Assembly (NCBI RefSeq): GCF_000306115.2
Contig: NZ_AKWX02000023.1
Span: forward strand, 1 to 64,000
DNA: 64,000 bases
Source of the DNA: Leptospira wolffii serovar Khorat str. Khorat-H2
GTDB lineage: Bacteria; Spirochaetota; Leptospiria; Leptospirales; Leptospiraceae
Reading direction: 5' to 3'
Every line of letters begins with the position of its first letter. Position 1 is the stretch's first letter. Positions 9,381 to 17,622 of this stretch are shown one piece after another. A program made the translations under genes and the position numbers. Below the pieces are notes generated by a model that saw only the letters and a program-made list of their open reading frames with translations, made no database searches and was not told where the DNA came from.

Positions 9381-10010
9381 TTAGGAGATCTCTTTTTTGG
9401 CCCCTTCTCCCCATTCCTTATAAGCGGGTAAGGAAGTGATCGTATTTACGTAATCCTGTAATTTGGGTTCCAAGGAGATTCCGTAGGTAACGAAACGGGA
9501 AACTACGGGAGAATAGAAAGCGTCCGCGATGGAGAATTCCTTGCCGAATAGAAAAGGCCCCCCGTATTCCTGTAGGAATTCCAACCAAAGGGAAGAGATT
9601 CTTTCTACATCTTTTAACGCCTCGGGAGGTAGCTCTTTTTCCGGGAATCTTCCCCAGAAATTCATGCTCATATTGGATCTCATAGCAGTAAAACCGGAAT
9701 GCATCTCGGCCGCTGCGGATCTGGCTTTTGCCCTAGCCTTAACTTCTTTGGGCCATAAGTTCTTGTTTGGGAATTTTTCCGCTAGATACTCCGAAATGCT
9801 TAAAGTATCCCATACTTGGAGATCCCCGTCATGAAGGACCGGAACTTTTCCGGAGGGAGAATACTTTGCGATTACCGAAGCGTATTCGGGAGTGAATAAC
9901 TTCAAGGATACTTCTTGGAAAGGGATTCCGGCTTGCTTCAAAAGGATCCAAGGTCGGAAAGACCACGACGAAATATTTTTGTTACCGATTACAAGTGTAA
10001 GATCGCTCAT
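9381..10010 (-). CDS. Glutathione S-transferase family protein
   Basis: This 209-residue protein has an N-terminal thioredoxin-like GST domain. It has an NKNISSWSFRPW start with the usual Ser pair, SPSGKVPVLHDGD containing the cis-proline for glutathione binding, and a D-T-L-S-I-x-E-Y-L motif. A helical C-terminal domain follows, with FLFGKEFSIADAFYSPV. Such enzymes join glutathione to electrophiles or act as dehalogenases or isomerases; the exact substrate cannot be read. The gene stands alone, on the opposite strand from its downstream neighbour. Confidence 0.9.
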   Translation of the reverse strand: MSDLTLVIGNKNISSWSFRPWILLKQAGIPFQEVSLKLFTPEYASVIAKYSPSGKVPVLHDGDLQVWDTLSISEYLAEKFPNKNLWPKEVKARAKARSAAAEMHSGFTAMRSNMSMNFWGRFPEKELPPEALKDVERISSLWLEFLQEYGGPFLFGKEFSIADAFYSPVVSRFVTYGISLEPKLQDYVNTITSLPAYKEWGEGAKKEIS

Positions 10011-10418
10011 AGGTTTGGACCTTAAGTTCTCCGATCTCTCCCGCTCTGCAAGAAAGTAATCCGTACTTCTTCCTATCTTTCGAAATTCTTATGCCGCCTT
10101 TGCCTTAGTTCCCCTCGTATAAAATGCCGCCCTAGTCTGTTCGACATAGAGGCCTATAACGCTTGCCACAAGAAGGTCCATTCTACCATCCACGAATGTA
10201 GGAGATCCTTCTAAGATTGAGATCGGGTCGGTGAGTGGGTAGTCACGAGCTTTTCATATCGGTTTAAAGAAGTACCCGGAAAATGTCTGTGGGATTTTTT
10301 AAAAAATCTCGGTCTTAGCTATCTATAAAAGGATATTCTTCCGAGAGGGACTTCCGCAAGAGAGAGCTTCGTCCTTTCAAAGAGGAAAATAAATGTCTTA
10401 CGATTCATTGCGAATCGG
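10011..10418. other. Divergent intergenic region, with palindrome and overlapping small frame
   Basis: The region separates the divergent GST and PAS-LuxR genes. A perfect 16-base palindrome, GATTTTTTAAAAAATC, lies at 10293-10308. A TATAAA at 10324-10329 could be a -10 box for the regulator. Near the right end AGAGGA at 10381-10386 precedes an ATG at 10393 that opens a 31-codon frame (10393-10488), out of frame with the regulator. No other gene is visible. Confidence 0.4.
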
Positions 10419-11126
10419 ATGGATTCTAGGTTGGAAGACGTTAAGGAAATTATCCAAAGAAGAGACACGGTGCCCGATATTCTATTGATTTGCGATACCG
10501 CAGGACAGATTGCTCAGATCAACGAGAATGGAAGAATGGTTCTCGGTATTCCCTCAGGAGAAAACATTCAGGGAATGAAGGTATCGGACTTTTTATCCGA
10601 TACGGACCGCAAATATCTGGAAACGGTTCTTATGCCCGCTCTCGTTAGATCGGGAGAATTCGAAGGAAGAGGACTTCGTTTAAAGAAAAAGGACGGGAAC
10701 TTTATCCATACCAGACAGACCGCCTATCAGATGCCGATATACGGAAACGTTCCCTCCTATGTATTCATCTTTTCCGAAGAAGGAAAATACGAGGCGAATA
10801 ATTCCGACGCGTTACATAATTCTTTTCAACATTCTCCGTCGGATACTTTCAAAAAGTATGAAGGAATGAATCCGGAGACTTTAGTCTCGATCCTGAGAGA
10901 GAAGACCAAGCTCACCAAAAAAGAAACGGAAATCTGCGCGGGAATCGCATCCGGAAAGGATAAGAGCAAAATCAGCGAAGATTTAGGAATCCATTCCGGA
11001 ACCATGAAGAACCATTTGAAATCGATCTATCGTAAGACGATCGATTTGGAAAAGGAAATCCCGGGCCCCGAAAGAGATAAATTGCAAAGACTTACCATCT
11101 ATCTCTTCCGTCTCTTGGGAGAATGA
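10419..11126 (+). CDS. PAS domain protein with LuxR-type DNA-binding domain
   Basis: The 235-residue product has a PAS sensor domain at about residues 18-125 and a LuxR/GerE-type helix-turn-helix at about 165-215 (LTKKETEICAGIASGKDKSK, then a recognition helix with GTMKNHLKSIYRK). It is a predicted one-component transcription factor that senses a ligand or redox state. It has no receiver domain and no partner kinase next to it. The ATG at 10419 lacks a good ribosome binding site. A better AGAGGA lies upstream of an out-of-frame ATG at 10393, so translation may depend on that small overlapping frame, or the true start may differ. Confidence 0.85.
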   Translation: MDSRLEDVKEIIQRRDTVPDILLICDTAGQIAQINENGRMVLGIPSGENIQGMKVSDFLSDTDRKYLETVLMPALVRSGEFEGRGLRLKKKDGNFIHTRQTAYQMPIYGNVPSYVFIFSEEGKYEANNSDALHNSFQHSPSDTFKKYEGMNPETLVSILREKTKLTKKETEICAGIASGKDKSKISEDLGIHSGTMKNHLKSIYRKTIDLEKEIPGPERDKLQRLTIYLFRLLGE

Positions 11127-11140
11127 GCCGTTAAGAATTT

Positions 11141-11764
11141 CTACTTCGGGGATTCTCCCCAAACTCTGATTAAATAATCCTCTCGTCCCGAACCTTTTCG
11201 ATAGCTTCGATAATGTTCGGGATTCTTCTTGTAATAGTCCTGGTGGTACTCTTCCGCAGGATAGAATTCGCCCGCTTTTAGTATCTCTACCGCGATCGGT
11301 TTGGGGAATTTCTTGGAGGCTTCGATCTTGTCCTTGAATTCCTGTGCCAGTTTTCTTTGCGCCTCGTCCTTATAATAGATCGCGGCTCTGTATTGATTGC
11401 CACGGTCGGCGAATTGTCCTCCCGAATCCGTAGGATCTATCTGTCTCCAATAAGTATCCAAAAGTTTGGCATAACCGATCTTTTTAGGATCGTAGGTCAC
11501 TTTCACGCATTCTCGATGTCCCGTTCTTCCGTAACCCACGTCCTCGTAAGTCGGATTTTTTTCCTGACCGCCGGAATATCCGGATATTACCGAAGCGACT
11601 CCCGGCAATTTTTCGAACGGACCCTCCATACACCAGAAGCATCCTCCTGCGAATATCGCCGTCTCGGTATTCTCCTTGGAGTTAATAATATTCGAAAAAA
11701 AGAATATAATCGGAATGGATAAGATGATGGCGATTTTTCGCCCATTGCGAATCATATCTATCAT
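11141..11764 (-). CDS. msrA: Peptide methionine sulfoxide reductase A, membrane-anchored
   Basis: MsrA reduces the S-form of methionine sulfoxide in damaged proteins. The active-site GCFWCMEG lies at residues 41-48, with catalytic Cys42. The family signatures YSGG, GHRECVKVTYDP and YHQDYYKKNP follow. A hydrophobic segment at about residues 10-28 before the catalytic domain implies export or membrane anchoring, so it probably repairs periplasmic or envelope proteins. The open frame continues upstream, but the ATG at 11764 has GGAG at good spacing and is the likely start. It converges with the PAS-LuxR gene, with only 14 bases between the stops. Confidence 0.93.
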   Translation of the reverse strand: MIDMIRNGRKIAIILSIPIIFFFSNIINSKENTETAIFAGGCFWCMEGPFEKLPGVASVISGYSGGQEKNPTYEDVGYGRTGHRECVKVTYDPKKIGYAKLLDTYWRQIDPTDSGGQFADRGNQYRAAIYYKDEAQRKLAQEFKDKIEASKKFPKPIAVEILKAGEFYPAEEYHQDYYKKNPEHYRSYRKGSGREDYLIRVWGESPK

Positions 11765-11997
11765 ACGTGTCTCCTTTTCTTTTGCAAATACCCGCGATTG
11801 TTCCGATTTTGATCGTAATGTCTGTCGAAACGGCAATCGAATCTTATAAAAAAATCCTGGAAATCATATCCCAATTTCATTTTATGAACCTCCCGGGTAA
11901 TTTCGAAAGGTATCTAATTTAGTTACATTAGTATCTGTTTGTATCTTGCGAAAAATTTTTCCGGTTAAGGAAAAAATTTCGAACAAAGCGGGCACCA

Positions 11998-14235
11998 ATG
12001 AATAAAGCATTTCGTAATATCGCGGAGAGAGTCCCATACGATATTTCCTCGAGTATCGCGGTCTTTCTCGTTGCGATTCCTCTCTGTTTAGGAATCGCCC
12101 ACGCCTCCGGAGCTCCGCTCTTCTCCGGCATTATCAGCGGTTTCGTGGGAGGAATCGTAGTAGGTTTAGTGAGCGGATCCTCTTTAAGCGTATCGGGTCC
12201 CACCGCAAGCTTAACCGCAATAGTTTTGTCCGGTATCAGCGATTTAGGGAACTTCGAAGCGTTTCTCTTGGCGGTCTTGATTGCCGGTTTTATACAAATC
12301 ATATTAGGTTTACTTAAAGCCGGTGCCCTGTCCGCGTATATTCCCACCTCCACCGTGGTGGGTATGTCCGCTGCGATAGGATTACTTCTCATCATTAAAC
12401 AATTTCCTCACTTGATCGGATACGATATCGAGGAATTCGGTGTGGAGGAATTCGATCTGACCAAAGAGGATATCAACGAAACCTATCATGATCCGCATGA
12501 AGGCAAGGAAACCAACTCTCTCACGGTCTTCATGCACGCTTTCGAGAATCTGAGAGCCAATGTGATGGCGATCGGTGCGGTCTCTTTGGCGGTATTTATT
12601 CTTTGGGATCGGTATTTCGCAAAGAAGTTCAAATACGTTCCCGCTTCTCTAGTGGCGATCGCGGTAGGAACCGGCGGTAACTTCTTCTTAGGAGAGTTCC
12701 TACCGGGGGGAAATTTGTCCCAGGATCACTTGGTCACTCTTCCGGTTTTTAAGAACGCTTCCGATCTATTCGGTCAGTTGGATTTTCCCGATTTTTCCTT
12801 TTGGAGAAATTCTTCCGTTTGGGCCTTGGCGTTGACGATCGCTTTGGCTTCTTCTCTAGAATCCCTCCTCTCCATCGAAGTGGTGGATAAATTGGACGAG
12901 GAGAATCGTAAGACTCCTATGTCCAGGGAATTGATCGCTCAAGGCGTGGGGAATATGGTATGCGGAATCTCCGGAGGAATTCCCATCACGAGCGTGGTGG
13001 TCCGGGGATCGGTGAACGCCGCCTCCGGAGCCAAGTCCAAACTTTCCGCCGTACTTCACGGCGTCTTTATCGGCGTTAGCGTTCTTTTATTTCCCAAATT
13101 CATGAATATGATCCCTTTGGCTTCTTTGTCGGCCATACTTGTGATGACAGGATTTAAGCTAGCTAAGCCTTCGCTCTTCCGACAGATTTTCCAAAAGGGG
13201 TATTCTCAGTTTCTTCCTTTTGTGGTAACGATTATCGCGACCGTATTCACGAACGTACTCATCGGTACATTCTGCGGTATCGTTACATCCCTGATTTTCG
13301 TTCTATACGCGGACCATTTGAATGCGATCATCCGGGTCGAAGATCACGGTAAATTTCGTAGGATCGTTTTAGGGGAGAATTTGGGCTTTTTTCAGAAAGC
13401 AAGAATCAAAAGCGTTCTGGAGAGCCAGCCGTCCGGGATCACTCTGGAAATCGACGGTACCCGAAATCTTCATATGGATCCGGATATCCGGGAATTGATC
13501 TACGAGTTCAGAAATAGCGCTCACCAAAAAGAAATCACCGTAATATTAGGAGGGATAGCGAACATGCAAAACGATATAGAATCGCTGAAGAAAGAGATGA
13601 GCGAGACCTATCAAAGACTGCTTTCGAATAACGAGACTTGGGTGGAGGAAAGAACCGCCGAGGACCCCGAATTCTTCTCCCGTCACGCGGAAGGCCAGAC
13701 TCCTCAGGTTCTTTTCATCGGATGCAGCGACTCTCGGGTACCGGTGAATGTGATCACTAAGACTAATCCGGGAGAGATCTTCGTGACCCGTAATATCGCC
13801 AACGTGGTCTCCGTGGACGACATGTCTTTGTTTAGTGTGGTTCAATACGCGATCGAGGCATTGAACGTGAAGCATATCATCGTCTGCGGACATTACGGTT
13901 GCGGAGGGGTCAAGGCAGCCTTGAAGGGGACTACCGCGGGGCTCATAGATAACTGGATCACTCACATCAAGGACGTGTATCTAAAGCATAGGGAAGAATT
14001 GGACGCCTTGCCCGACCAAGCAAAAGAGGAAAAGCTGATAGAGTGGAATGTCGCCGAGCAGGTAGTGAATCTCTATAAGACCAGTATGATCCAGACCGCC
14101 TTGAAGAAATACGGATTTCCGGAGATCCACGGTTGGGTTTACGATATCCGCACCGGAAAAATAAGAGAAGTGGATTATAAGGGTCTACTAGCCAAGGAGT
14201 TGGGCGGAGTCTATGGTTACCCCGAAAAGGTTTAA
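11998..14235 (+). CDS. SulP-family anion transporter fused to beta-carbonic anhydrase
   Basis: This 745-residue fusion has an N-terminal SulP transporter of about 10-12 membrane segments (residues 15-430) with the usual SVSGPTASLTAI and SGGIPITSVVVRGSVN motifs. A linker region of STAS-like character (about 440-530) leads to a complete beta-carbonic anhydrase (about 540-735). The zinc ligands are visible: Cys576 and Asp578 in CSDSR, His632 and Cys635 in GHYGCGG. SulP proteins move bicarbonate or sulfate. With an attached anhydrase, bicarbonate uptake or CO2/bicarbonate interconversion at the inner membrane is most likely. The architecture is known from other bacteria. The stop codon overlaps the stop of the convergent Rnk-like gene. 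Confidence 0.92.
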   Translation: MNKAFRNIAERVPYDISSSIAVFLVAIPLCLGIAHASGAPLFSGIISGFVGGIVVGLVSGSSLSVSGPTASLTAIVLSGISDLGNFEAFLLAVLIAGFIQIILGLLKAGALSAYIPTSTVVGMSAAIGLLLIIKQFPHLIGYDIEEFGVEEFDLTKEDINETYHDPHEGKETNSLTVFMHAFENLRANVMAIGAVSLAVFILWDRYFAKKFKYVPASLVAIAVGTGGNFFLGEFLPGGNLSQDHLVTLPVFKNASDLFGQLDFPDFSFWRNSSVWALALTIALASSLESLLSIEVVDKLDEENRKTPMSRELIAQGVGNMVCGISGGIPITSVVVRGSVNAASGAKSKLSAVLHGVFIGVSVLLFPKFMNMIPLASLSAILVMTGFKLAKPSLFRQIFQKGYSQFLPFVVTIIATVFTNVLIGTFCGIVTSLIFVLYADHLNAIIRVEDHGKFRRIVLGENLGFFQKARIKSVLESQPSGITLEIDGTRNLHMDPDIRELIYEFRNSAHQKEITVILGGIANMQNDIESLKKEMSETYQRLLSNNETWVEERTAEDPEFFSRHAEGQTPQVLFIGCSDSRVPVNVITKTNPGEIFVTRNIANVVSVDDMSLFSVVQYAIEALNVKHIIVCGHYGCGGVKAALKGTTAGLIDNWITHIKDVYLKHREELDALPDQAKEEKLIEWNVAEQVVNLYKTSMIQTALKKYGFPEIHGWVYDIRTGKIREVDYKGLLAKELGGVYGYPEKV

Positions 14236-14639
14236 ATAGCCGCCGGTTGGAAGAGCAACTCCTGTACTCTTAGGTACTTGTCGTTACCGTTGATTTCCCA
14301 ACGGACGACTTCTCCTACACGGGCTCCCAATACCGCGGATCCGTGGGGAGAAAGTACGGAGATCTTCCCGGCCGCTGCCGCGTTTTCCGGACATTCTTCC
14401 GGATAGACCAAAGTGAATTGGAATGCTTCCGCATTTCCCAGATCCCGAAGCACGAATTTGGAATTCATCGTGATCAGATCTTCGGGAACTTGGCTGGCAT
14501 CCAGCTTCTTTGCCTTGGAAAGAGCTTTGCGTATCGTTTCGAGGAGACTTGGCTGGACAGTTTGAGGGATGTCCGGGGCCTGCAGAGTAGAAAGAATTCT
14601 TTGGTGATCGTGTTTGGAAAGAAAACGTTTTCCACTCAT
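14232..14639 (-). CDS. Rnk/GreA-like nucleoside diphosphate kinase regulator
   Basis: The protein is about 135 residues. Its C-terminal half (VYPEECPENAAAAGKISVLS, then GSAVLGARVGEVVRWEI) is the GreA/GreB C-terminal fold found in Rnk and in transcript-cleavage factors. The N-terminal part is a short helical region, as in Rnk, rather than the long GreA coiled coil. Such proteins bind RNA polymerase and alter transcription or nucleotide metabolism. The frame opens further upstream, but the ATG at 14639 has a perfect AGGAGG 7 bases before it. Confidence 0.8.
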   Translation of the reverse strand: MSGKRFLSKHDHQRILSTLQAPDIPQTVQPSLLETIRKALSKAKKLDASQVPEDLITMNSKFVLRDLGNAEAFQFTLVYPEECPENAAAAGKISVLSPHGSAVLGARVGEVVRWEINGNDKYLRVQELLFQPAAI

Positions 14640-14843
14640 GGAAGCAGCCTCCTGCATTACAAAGTACTGAAAAATCAAATCCGTAACTTACATATCTACA
14701 TATTGTACTCAAGCGTTTTTCGTTTTCTTGATTTTTCGCGACATTCGGAAACGATATGCGACATAGGAATTAATCCGATACCTCGATAAGGGGAGAAAAT
14801 ATACTAAACGAAGGATAAGTTTCGAACGACATATGGGATAGAG

Positions 14844-15413
14844 ATGTTCTTAACTTTACTAGAACCGGTGCCCAAACGATCCTCTCGTCTTCTCAGATAT
14901 CTGATTCGTTTAGTTCGTAAAGATGTTCGGACTATATTGGTTCTTCCCAAGCAAGCCTTGAGTATGGAGGACGGTCTCAAGCTCGGTAAGCTTCTCTCCA
15001 AAATTCCGAACGACGAGTCGGCACCCATGCTTTGCTTCGCTGAGTCCTTCGCGCAAGCTGTCGCATTCTGCAAGGAACTGAAGGAGACCAGATTCGGGAC
15101 CTCCAGTCGGGTGCTACCCATCTTCATAGACGTGAGCCGTCTTTCCGATTCTTCTCCCGATAAGGACTTAGGAGAGAGGTTCGAAGGTCTGGGAGAAATT
15201 TGGGAAAAGAATTTTCCCCTTACTTGTTTTCTAGAGATCGGCAGGTCTAGTTCCCGACTGGAGGAGGCGAGCGTGCGCACGAGTCTTTTCCGGATTTCTT
15301 CCTTGGTTCTGGAGGCTAGGGACTCCGGCTGGAGACGTCTGAAGGAAGTGAGCGAGGAATACCCTCGAGGAGAATGGACGGGAGAACTGCTTTCCAATTT
15401 CCTTCTGGAGTAG
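14844..15413 (+). CDS. Conserved hypothetical protein
   Basis: A 189-residue soluble protein of unknown function. It starts MFLTLLEPVPKRSSRLLRYL, then alternates basic and hydrophobic stretches; no signal peptide, membrane segment or catalytic motif is evident. A weak GGGAT/GAG lies before the ATG. A similarly long frame on the opposite strand (14804-15397) exists, but the plus-strand product has more normal composition. It is followed by a possible terminator hairpin. Confidence 0.55.
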   Translation: MFLTLLEPVPKRSSRLLRYLIRLVRKDVRTILVLPKQALSMEDGLKLGKLLSKIPNDESAPMLCFAESFAQAVAFCKELKETRFGTSSRVLPIFIDVSRLSDSSPDKDLGERFEGLGEIWEKNFPLTCFLEIGRSSSRLEEASVRTSLFRISSLVLEARDSGWRRLKEVSEEYPRGEWTGELLSNFLLE

Positions 15414-15439
15414 GAGGGCCTAGCGCCCCGCGTCCTCCT
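15412..15439 (+). terminator. Possible terminator after the hypothetical gene
   Basis: AGGAGG at 15412-15417 and CCTCCT at 15434-15439 can pair around a GC-rich loop, followed by TCTTC. It overlaps the stop codon of the preceding gene. The T tail is weak. Confidence 0.35.
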
Positions 15440-15730
15440 TCTTCATGAAGGACTTCCAAACTCGGCTTTCCTCGGGGGCCTTTAAGTCTTTTCCCCGCCT
15501 TGTCTTTGTCTTTCGGAACCGAGTCTCGATGACTTCGGTCCTAGTAAGGTCTTCGGGCCGTCCTAAGAAATTTCTTTCCTTACCCTTGCTTGGAACTTGC
15601 TTCCCAAGCCCCGGATTTTTTTTACCGACCGAGCTAGGGGGTATTTCATATTTTTAATTGAACTTTTTTCGATCCCGGTCTTGACTGATTAAAATTTTGC
15701 CCCAAATGGGGAAGAGCAGGTTGATCTTGC
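15414..15730. other. Intergenic region before the SET-domain gene
   Basis: Apart from the hairpin at its left end I see no gene or clear promoter. Short plus-strand frames here lack a ribosome binding site and look non-coding. Confidence 0.4.
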
Positions 15731-16261
15731 ATGATCGAAAGACGCACGAACAAGTTCGGGGAAAACGGCATCTTTGCCTCTCAGCCAATCGCTAAAGGAA
15801 CCCTCCTTTTCAGTTACAGCGAGTGGATAGAGGACGAAGAATTCGGCTGGAAGGTTCTCTCCGTGTCCGAGGCCGACGAGCTTCCAGAACAGGAGAAGGA
15901 AATCTTCATGAAATACGGATACGACGTAGACTTCGGCCTTGTTACCGGACCCTCTGGCCTGGAGTATGTTATCAATAGCTCCAATTTTATGAATCACTCC
16001 TGCGAACCCAATATGTGGTACGACCAATCGGACAATATCATCGCTAAAAGGGATATTGAGTCTGGAGAGGAGCTGACCATAGACTACGGAAATTTCGTAG
16101 TGAACTTCGATCAGACCTTCGAATGCGCATGTGGAGCGTCCGGCTGCCGCAAATTTATCCGTAAGGACGACTGGAAAATCCTATTACCCCAGTACCATCT
16201 GAATTTCCCTACCTTTATGCATAAGGAAATCAAGAAGATCCTGGTAAAGGTTCCCGCTTAA
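15731..16261 (+). CDS. SET domain protein-lysine methyltransferase-like protein
   Basis: The 176-residue protein is a near-minimal SET domain. The cofactor and substrate motifs are present: GENGIFASQPIAKGTLLF at the N-terminus, NHSCEPN at residues 88-94, GEELTIDYG at about 112-120, and a post-SET zinc cluster CACGASGC at 132-139. It therefore keeps the residues for S-adenosylmethionine binding and the catalytic Tyr (Tyr119). SET enzymes methylate lysines on proteins. Bacterial members are small and stand-alone like this one; their targets are mostly unknown. Confidence 0.9.
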   Translation: MIERRTNKFGENGIFASQPIAKGTLLFSYSEWIEDEEFGWKVLSVSEADELPEQEKEIFMKYGYDVDFGLVTGPSGLEYVINSSNFMNHSCEPNMWYDQSDNIIAKRDIESGEELTIDYGNFVVNFDQTFECACGASGCRKFIRKDDWKILLPQYHLNFPTFMHKEIKKILVKVPA

Positions 16262-16282
16262 GGGAAACCCGATCCATCTTTT

Positions 16283-16301
16283 GCCCGGGGATTCCCCGGG
16301 C
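16283..16301. terminator. Strong hairpin between convergent genes
   Basis: GCCCGGGG and CCCCGGGC (16283-16290, 16294-16301) form an 8-base-pair GC-only stem around ATT. It lies between the convergent SET and UPF0316 genes and probably stops transcription from the plus side (CTTCATTTCC follows). Confidence 0.6.
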
Positions 16302-16303
16302 CT

Positions 16304-16891
16304 TCATTTCCGAATCCTAGATTGCCTTCTCCAAAGCAGACGCGCCAGATTATCCCCTTCTTCTCCGGAAACCCTCCATATAGGATCGCTGGATTTGCGA
16401 GCGTTCTCTATCGTATAAAACGCATTGGGAGCCGTATTCTTCAGAATTTGTAGGACGAAAGGGATATCCTTTCTTCTCTGAAAAGAAAGAATCACTTTAA
16501 CCGGGCCTCTCGCTCCGCTGGCGTCTAAACTAGTGGTTCTAAATCCCGCCTCGGTTAGGTTTCTAACGATCTCTTCTCCCTGGGAGGTAACGATGATTCG
16601 AACCAAGGAATGTCCTATCGCTAGTTTTTCCTCTATGACCATCCCTAAGTAGGTTCCGGTCGCAAATCCTCCTCCGTAGGCGATATAGCAAAGTACATTG
16701 TTCAGATTTCGCATAATCTGAGTGATTACGATCAACCAGAGAAGCACTTCTACGAAACCGAGCATGGCGGCCAGCGCCTTTCTTTCCCGGGATATAAGAA
16801 TGATCCGGACCGTGCCTATACTCACGTCCGTCATTCTAGCTAAGTAAATTCCTAAGGGTAAAATGATATAATCGAAGGCCCAAGTCGGCAT
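16304..16891 (-). CDS. UPF0316 (DUF2179-type) membrane protein
   Basis: The 195-residue protein has three membrane segments in its first 90 residues (starting IILPLGIYLARMTDVSIGT, a conserved opening of this family). A soluble C-terminal domain of the DUF2179 type follows (about 95-185). The family is widespread in bacteria, of unknown biochemical role; the soluble domain is thought to bind a small ligand. The ATG at 16891 gives the usual family N-terminus. Confidence 0.85.
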   Translation of the reverse strand: MPTWAFDYIILPLGIYLARMTDVSIGTVRIILISRERKALAAMLGFVEVLLWLIVITQIMRNLNNVLCYIAYGGGFATGTYLGMVIEEKLAIGHSLVRIIVTSQGEEIVRNLTEAGFRTTSLDASGARGPVKVILSFQRRKDIPFVLQILKNTAPNAFYTIENARKSSDPIWRVSGEEGDNLARLLWRRQSRIRK

Positions 16892-16939
16892 AGCCGTAAT
16901 TGAGCCGGGCAGGGGTTCGATTTGCGAGCAATTTCCGGT

Positions 16940-17254
16940 TTATTTCCGGCAATAGACTTCCACGGTCTTGGTCGTGTAGAAGGGTCCGATAAAGAAATGG
17001 ATGACTAAGTCCAAGAATCCGGTGAACATCTTCACTTCCGGAAAGGAATTCGGACAAACGGCTTCTTCCGCGTTCGAGGCCATATAGATTCCCATCACGA
17101 TGCTTCCCTGTCTGGTTCGCTTATCCGCTCCGGGAGCTTCCTTGGAAAGAGAATACGGAGTATCTCCCGATTTGTACACCACAGTCGTGGAATGGCAGCC
17201 TAGGAGGCATCCGAGTAAAAGAATCAGTACTAAAATTCGATTCATCTGTAGCAT
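16940..17254 (-). CDS. Bor/Iss-like small lipoprotein (second copy)
   Basis: The 104-residue product has a hydrophobic leader with a lipobox at LLLGC (Cys16) or LLGC (Cys20). The mature part ends with IGPFYTTKTVEVYCRK, which matches the end of Bor/Iss proteins (I-x-x-P-x-x-V-x-x-Y-C), and has the AVCP cysteine region upstream. The lambda Bor and Iss lipoproteins raise serum resistance in Escherichia coli. It is the last gene of a four-gene operon and overlaps the previous gene. A GGAG precedes the start at 17254; a second ATG at 17245 would overlap the previous stop as ATGA. Confidence 0.75.
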   Translation of the reverse strand: MLQMNRILVLILLLGCLLGCHSTTVVYKSGDTPYSLSKEAPGADKRTRQGSIVMGIYMASNAEEAVCPNSFPEVKMFTGFLDLVIHFFIGPFYTTKTVEVYCRK

Positions 17255-17622
17255 TCTATCTCCACGGTTTGGGGGGAATATATGGCGAGAGTAAGCTGTT
17301 CCCAGAGTCCGTCCCAGAAAGAAGTGTACTGGTGGACCGATTTAGGTCCGGAGGGGCAATATCTACCGGCATCGACTACGATATTGCCCGGATACAATCC
17401 GAAAAAGTAATACGTGTGAGGGATTTTGTAGGTTTCCCCTTTTTCTCCCTGGTTGGAGGCCTGAATGTCCAATGCTCTCTTGCATTCTTTGGAATTCGGA
17501 TATGCCTTACACGCATCCGGCAATGCTTGGGGATAGCGAACCATCGCATGTCTACAGGAAGTCTGCAGAAGCAGAACCGAGAATAATATCCCGATAAAGG
17601 AAATCGATTTACCTACGCGCAA
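17242..17622 (-). CDS. Bor/Iss family lipoprotein (first copy)
   Basis: The 126-residue protein has a leader ending LLLQTSC (Cys23). The mature region keeps the Bor family pattern: HTYYFFGLYPGNIVVDAGRY, a Cys-Pro, a W-rich middle, and YSPQTVEIECYR at the end. Bor was first described on phage lambda as an outer-membrane lipoprotein giving serum survival. The start is TTG at 17622 with GGGAGGAAG just before it. It overlaps the upstream lipoprotein by 14 bases and the downstream copy by 13 bases, showing coupled translation in the LigB-like operon. Confidence 0.85.
   Translation of the reverse strand: MRVGKSISFIGILFSVLLLQTSCRHAMVRYPQALPDACKAYPNSKECKRALDIQASNQGEKGETYKIPHTYYFFGLYPGNIVVDAGRYCPSGPKSVHQYTSFWDGLWEQLTLAIYSPQTVEIECYR

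Noticed and set aside
14804..15397. A 197-codon minus-strand frame opposite the hypothetical gene at 14844
   Set aside because: The composition is Ser and Arg rich and starts without a ribosome site; the plus-strand frame is more protein-like.
15445..15657. A 70-codon plus-strand frame in the gap before the SET gene
   Set aside because: No ribosome site, unusual composition and no recognisable sequence.
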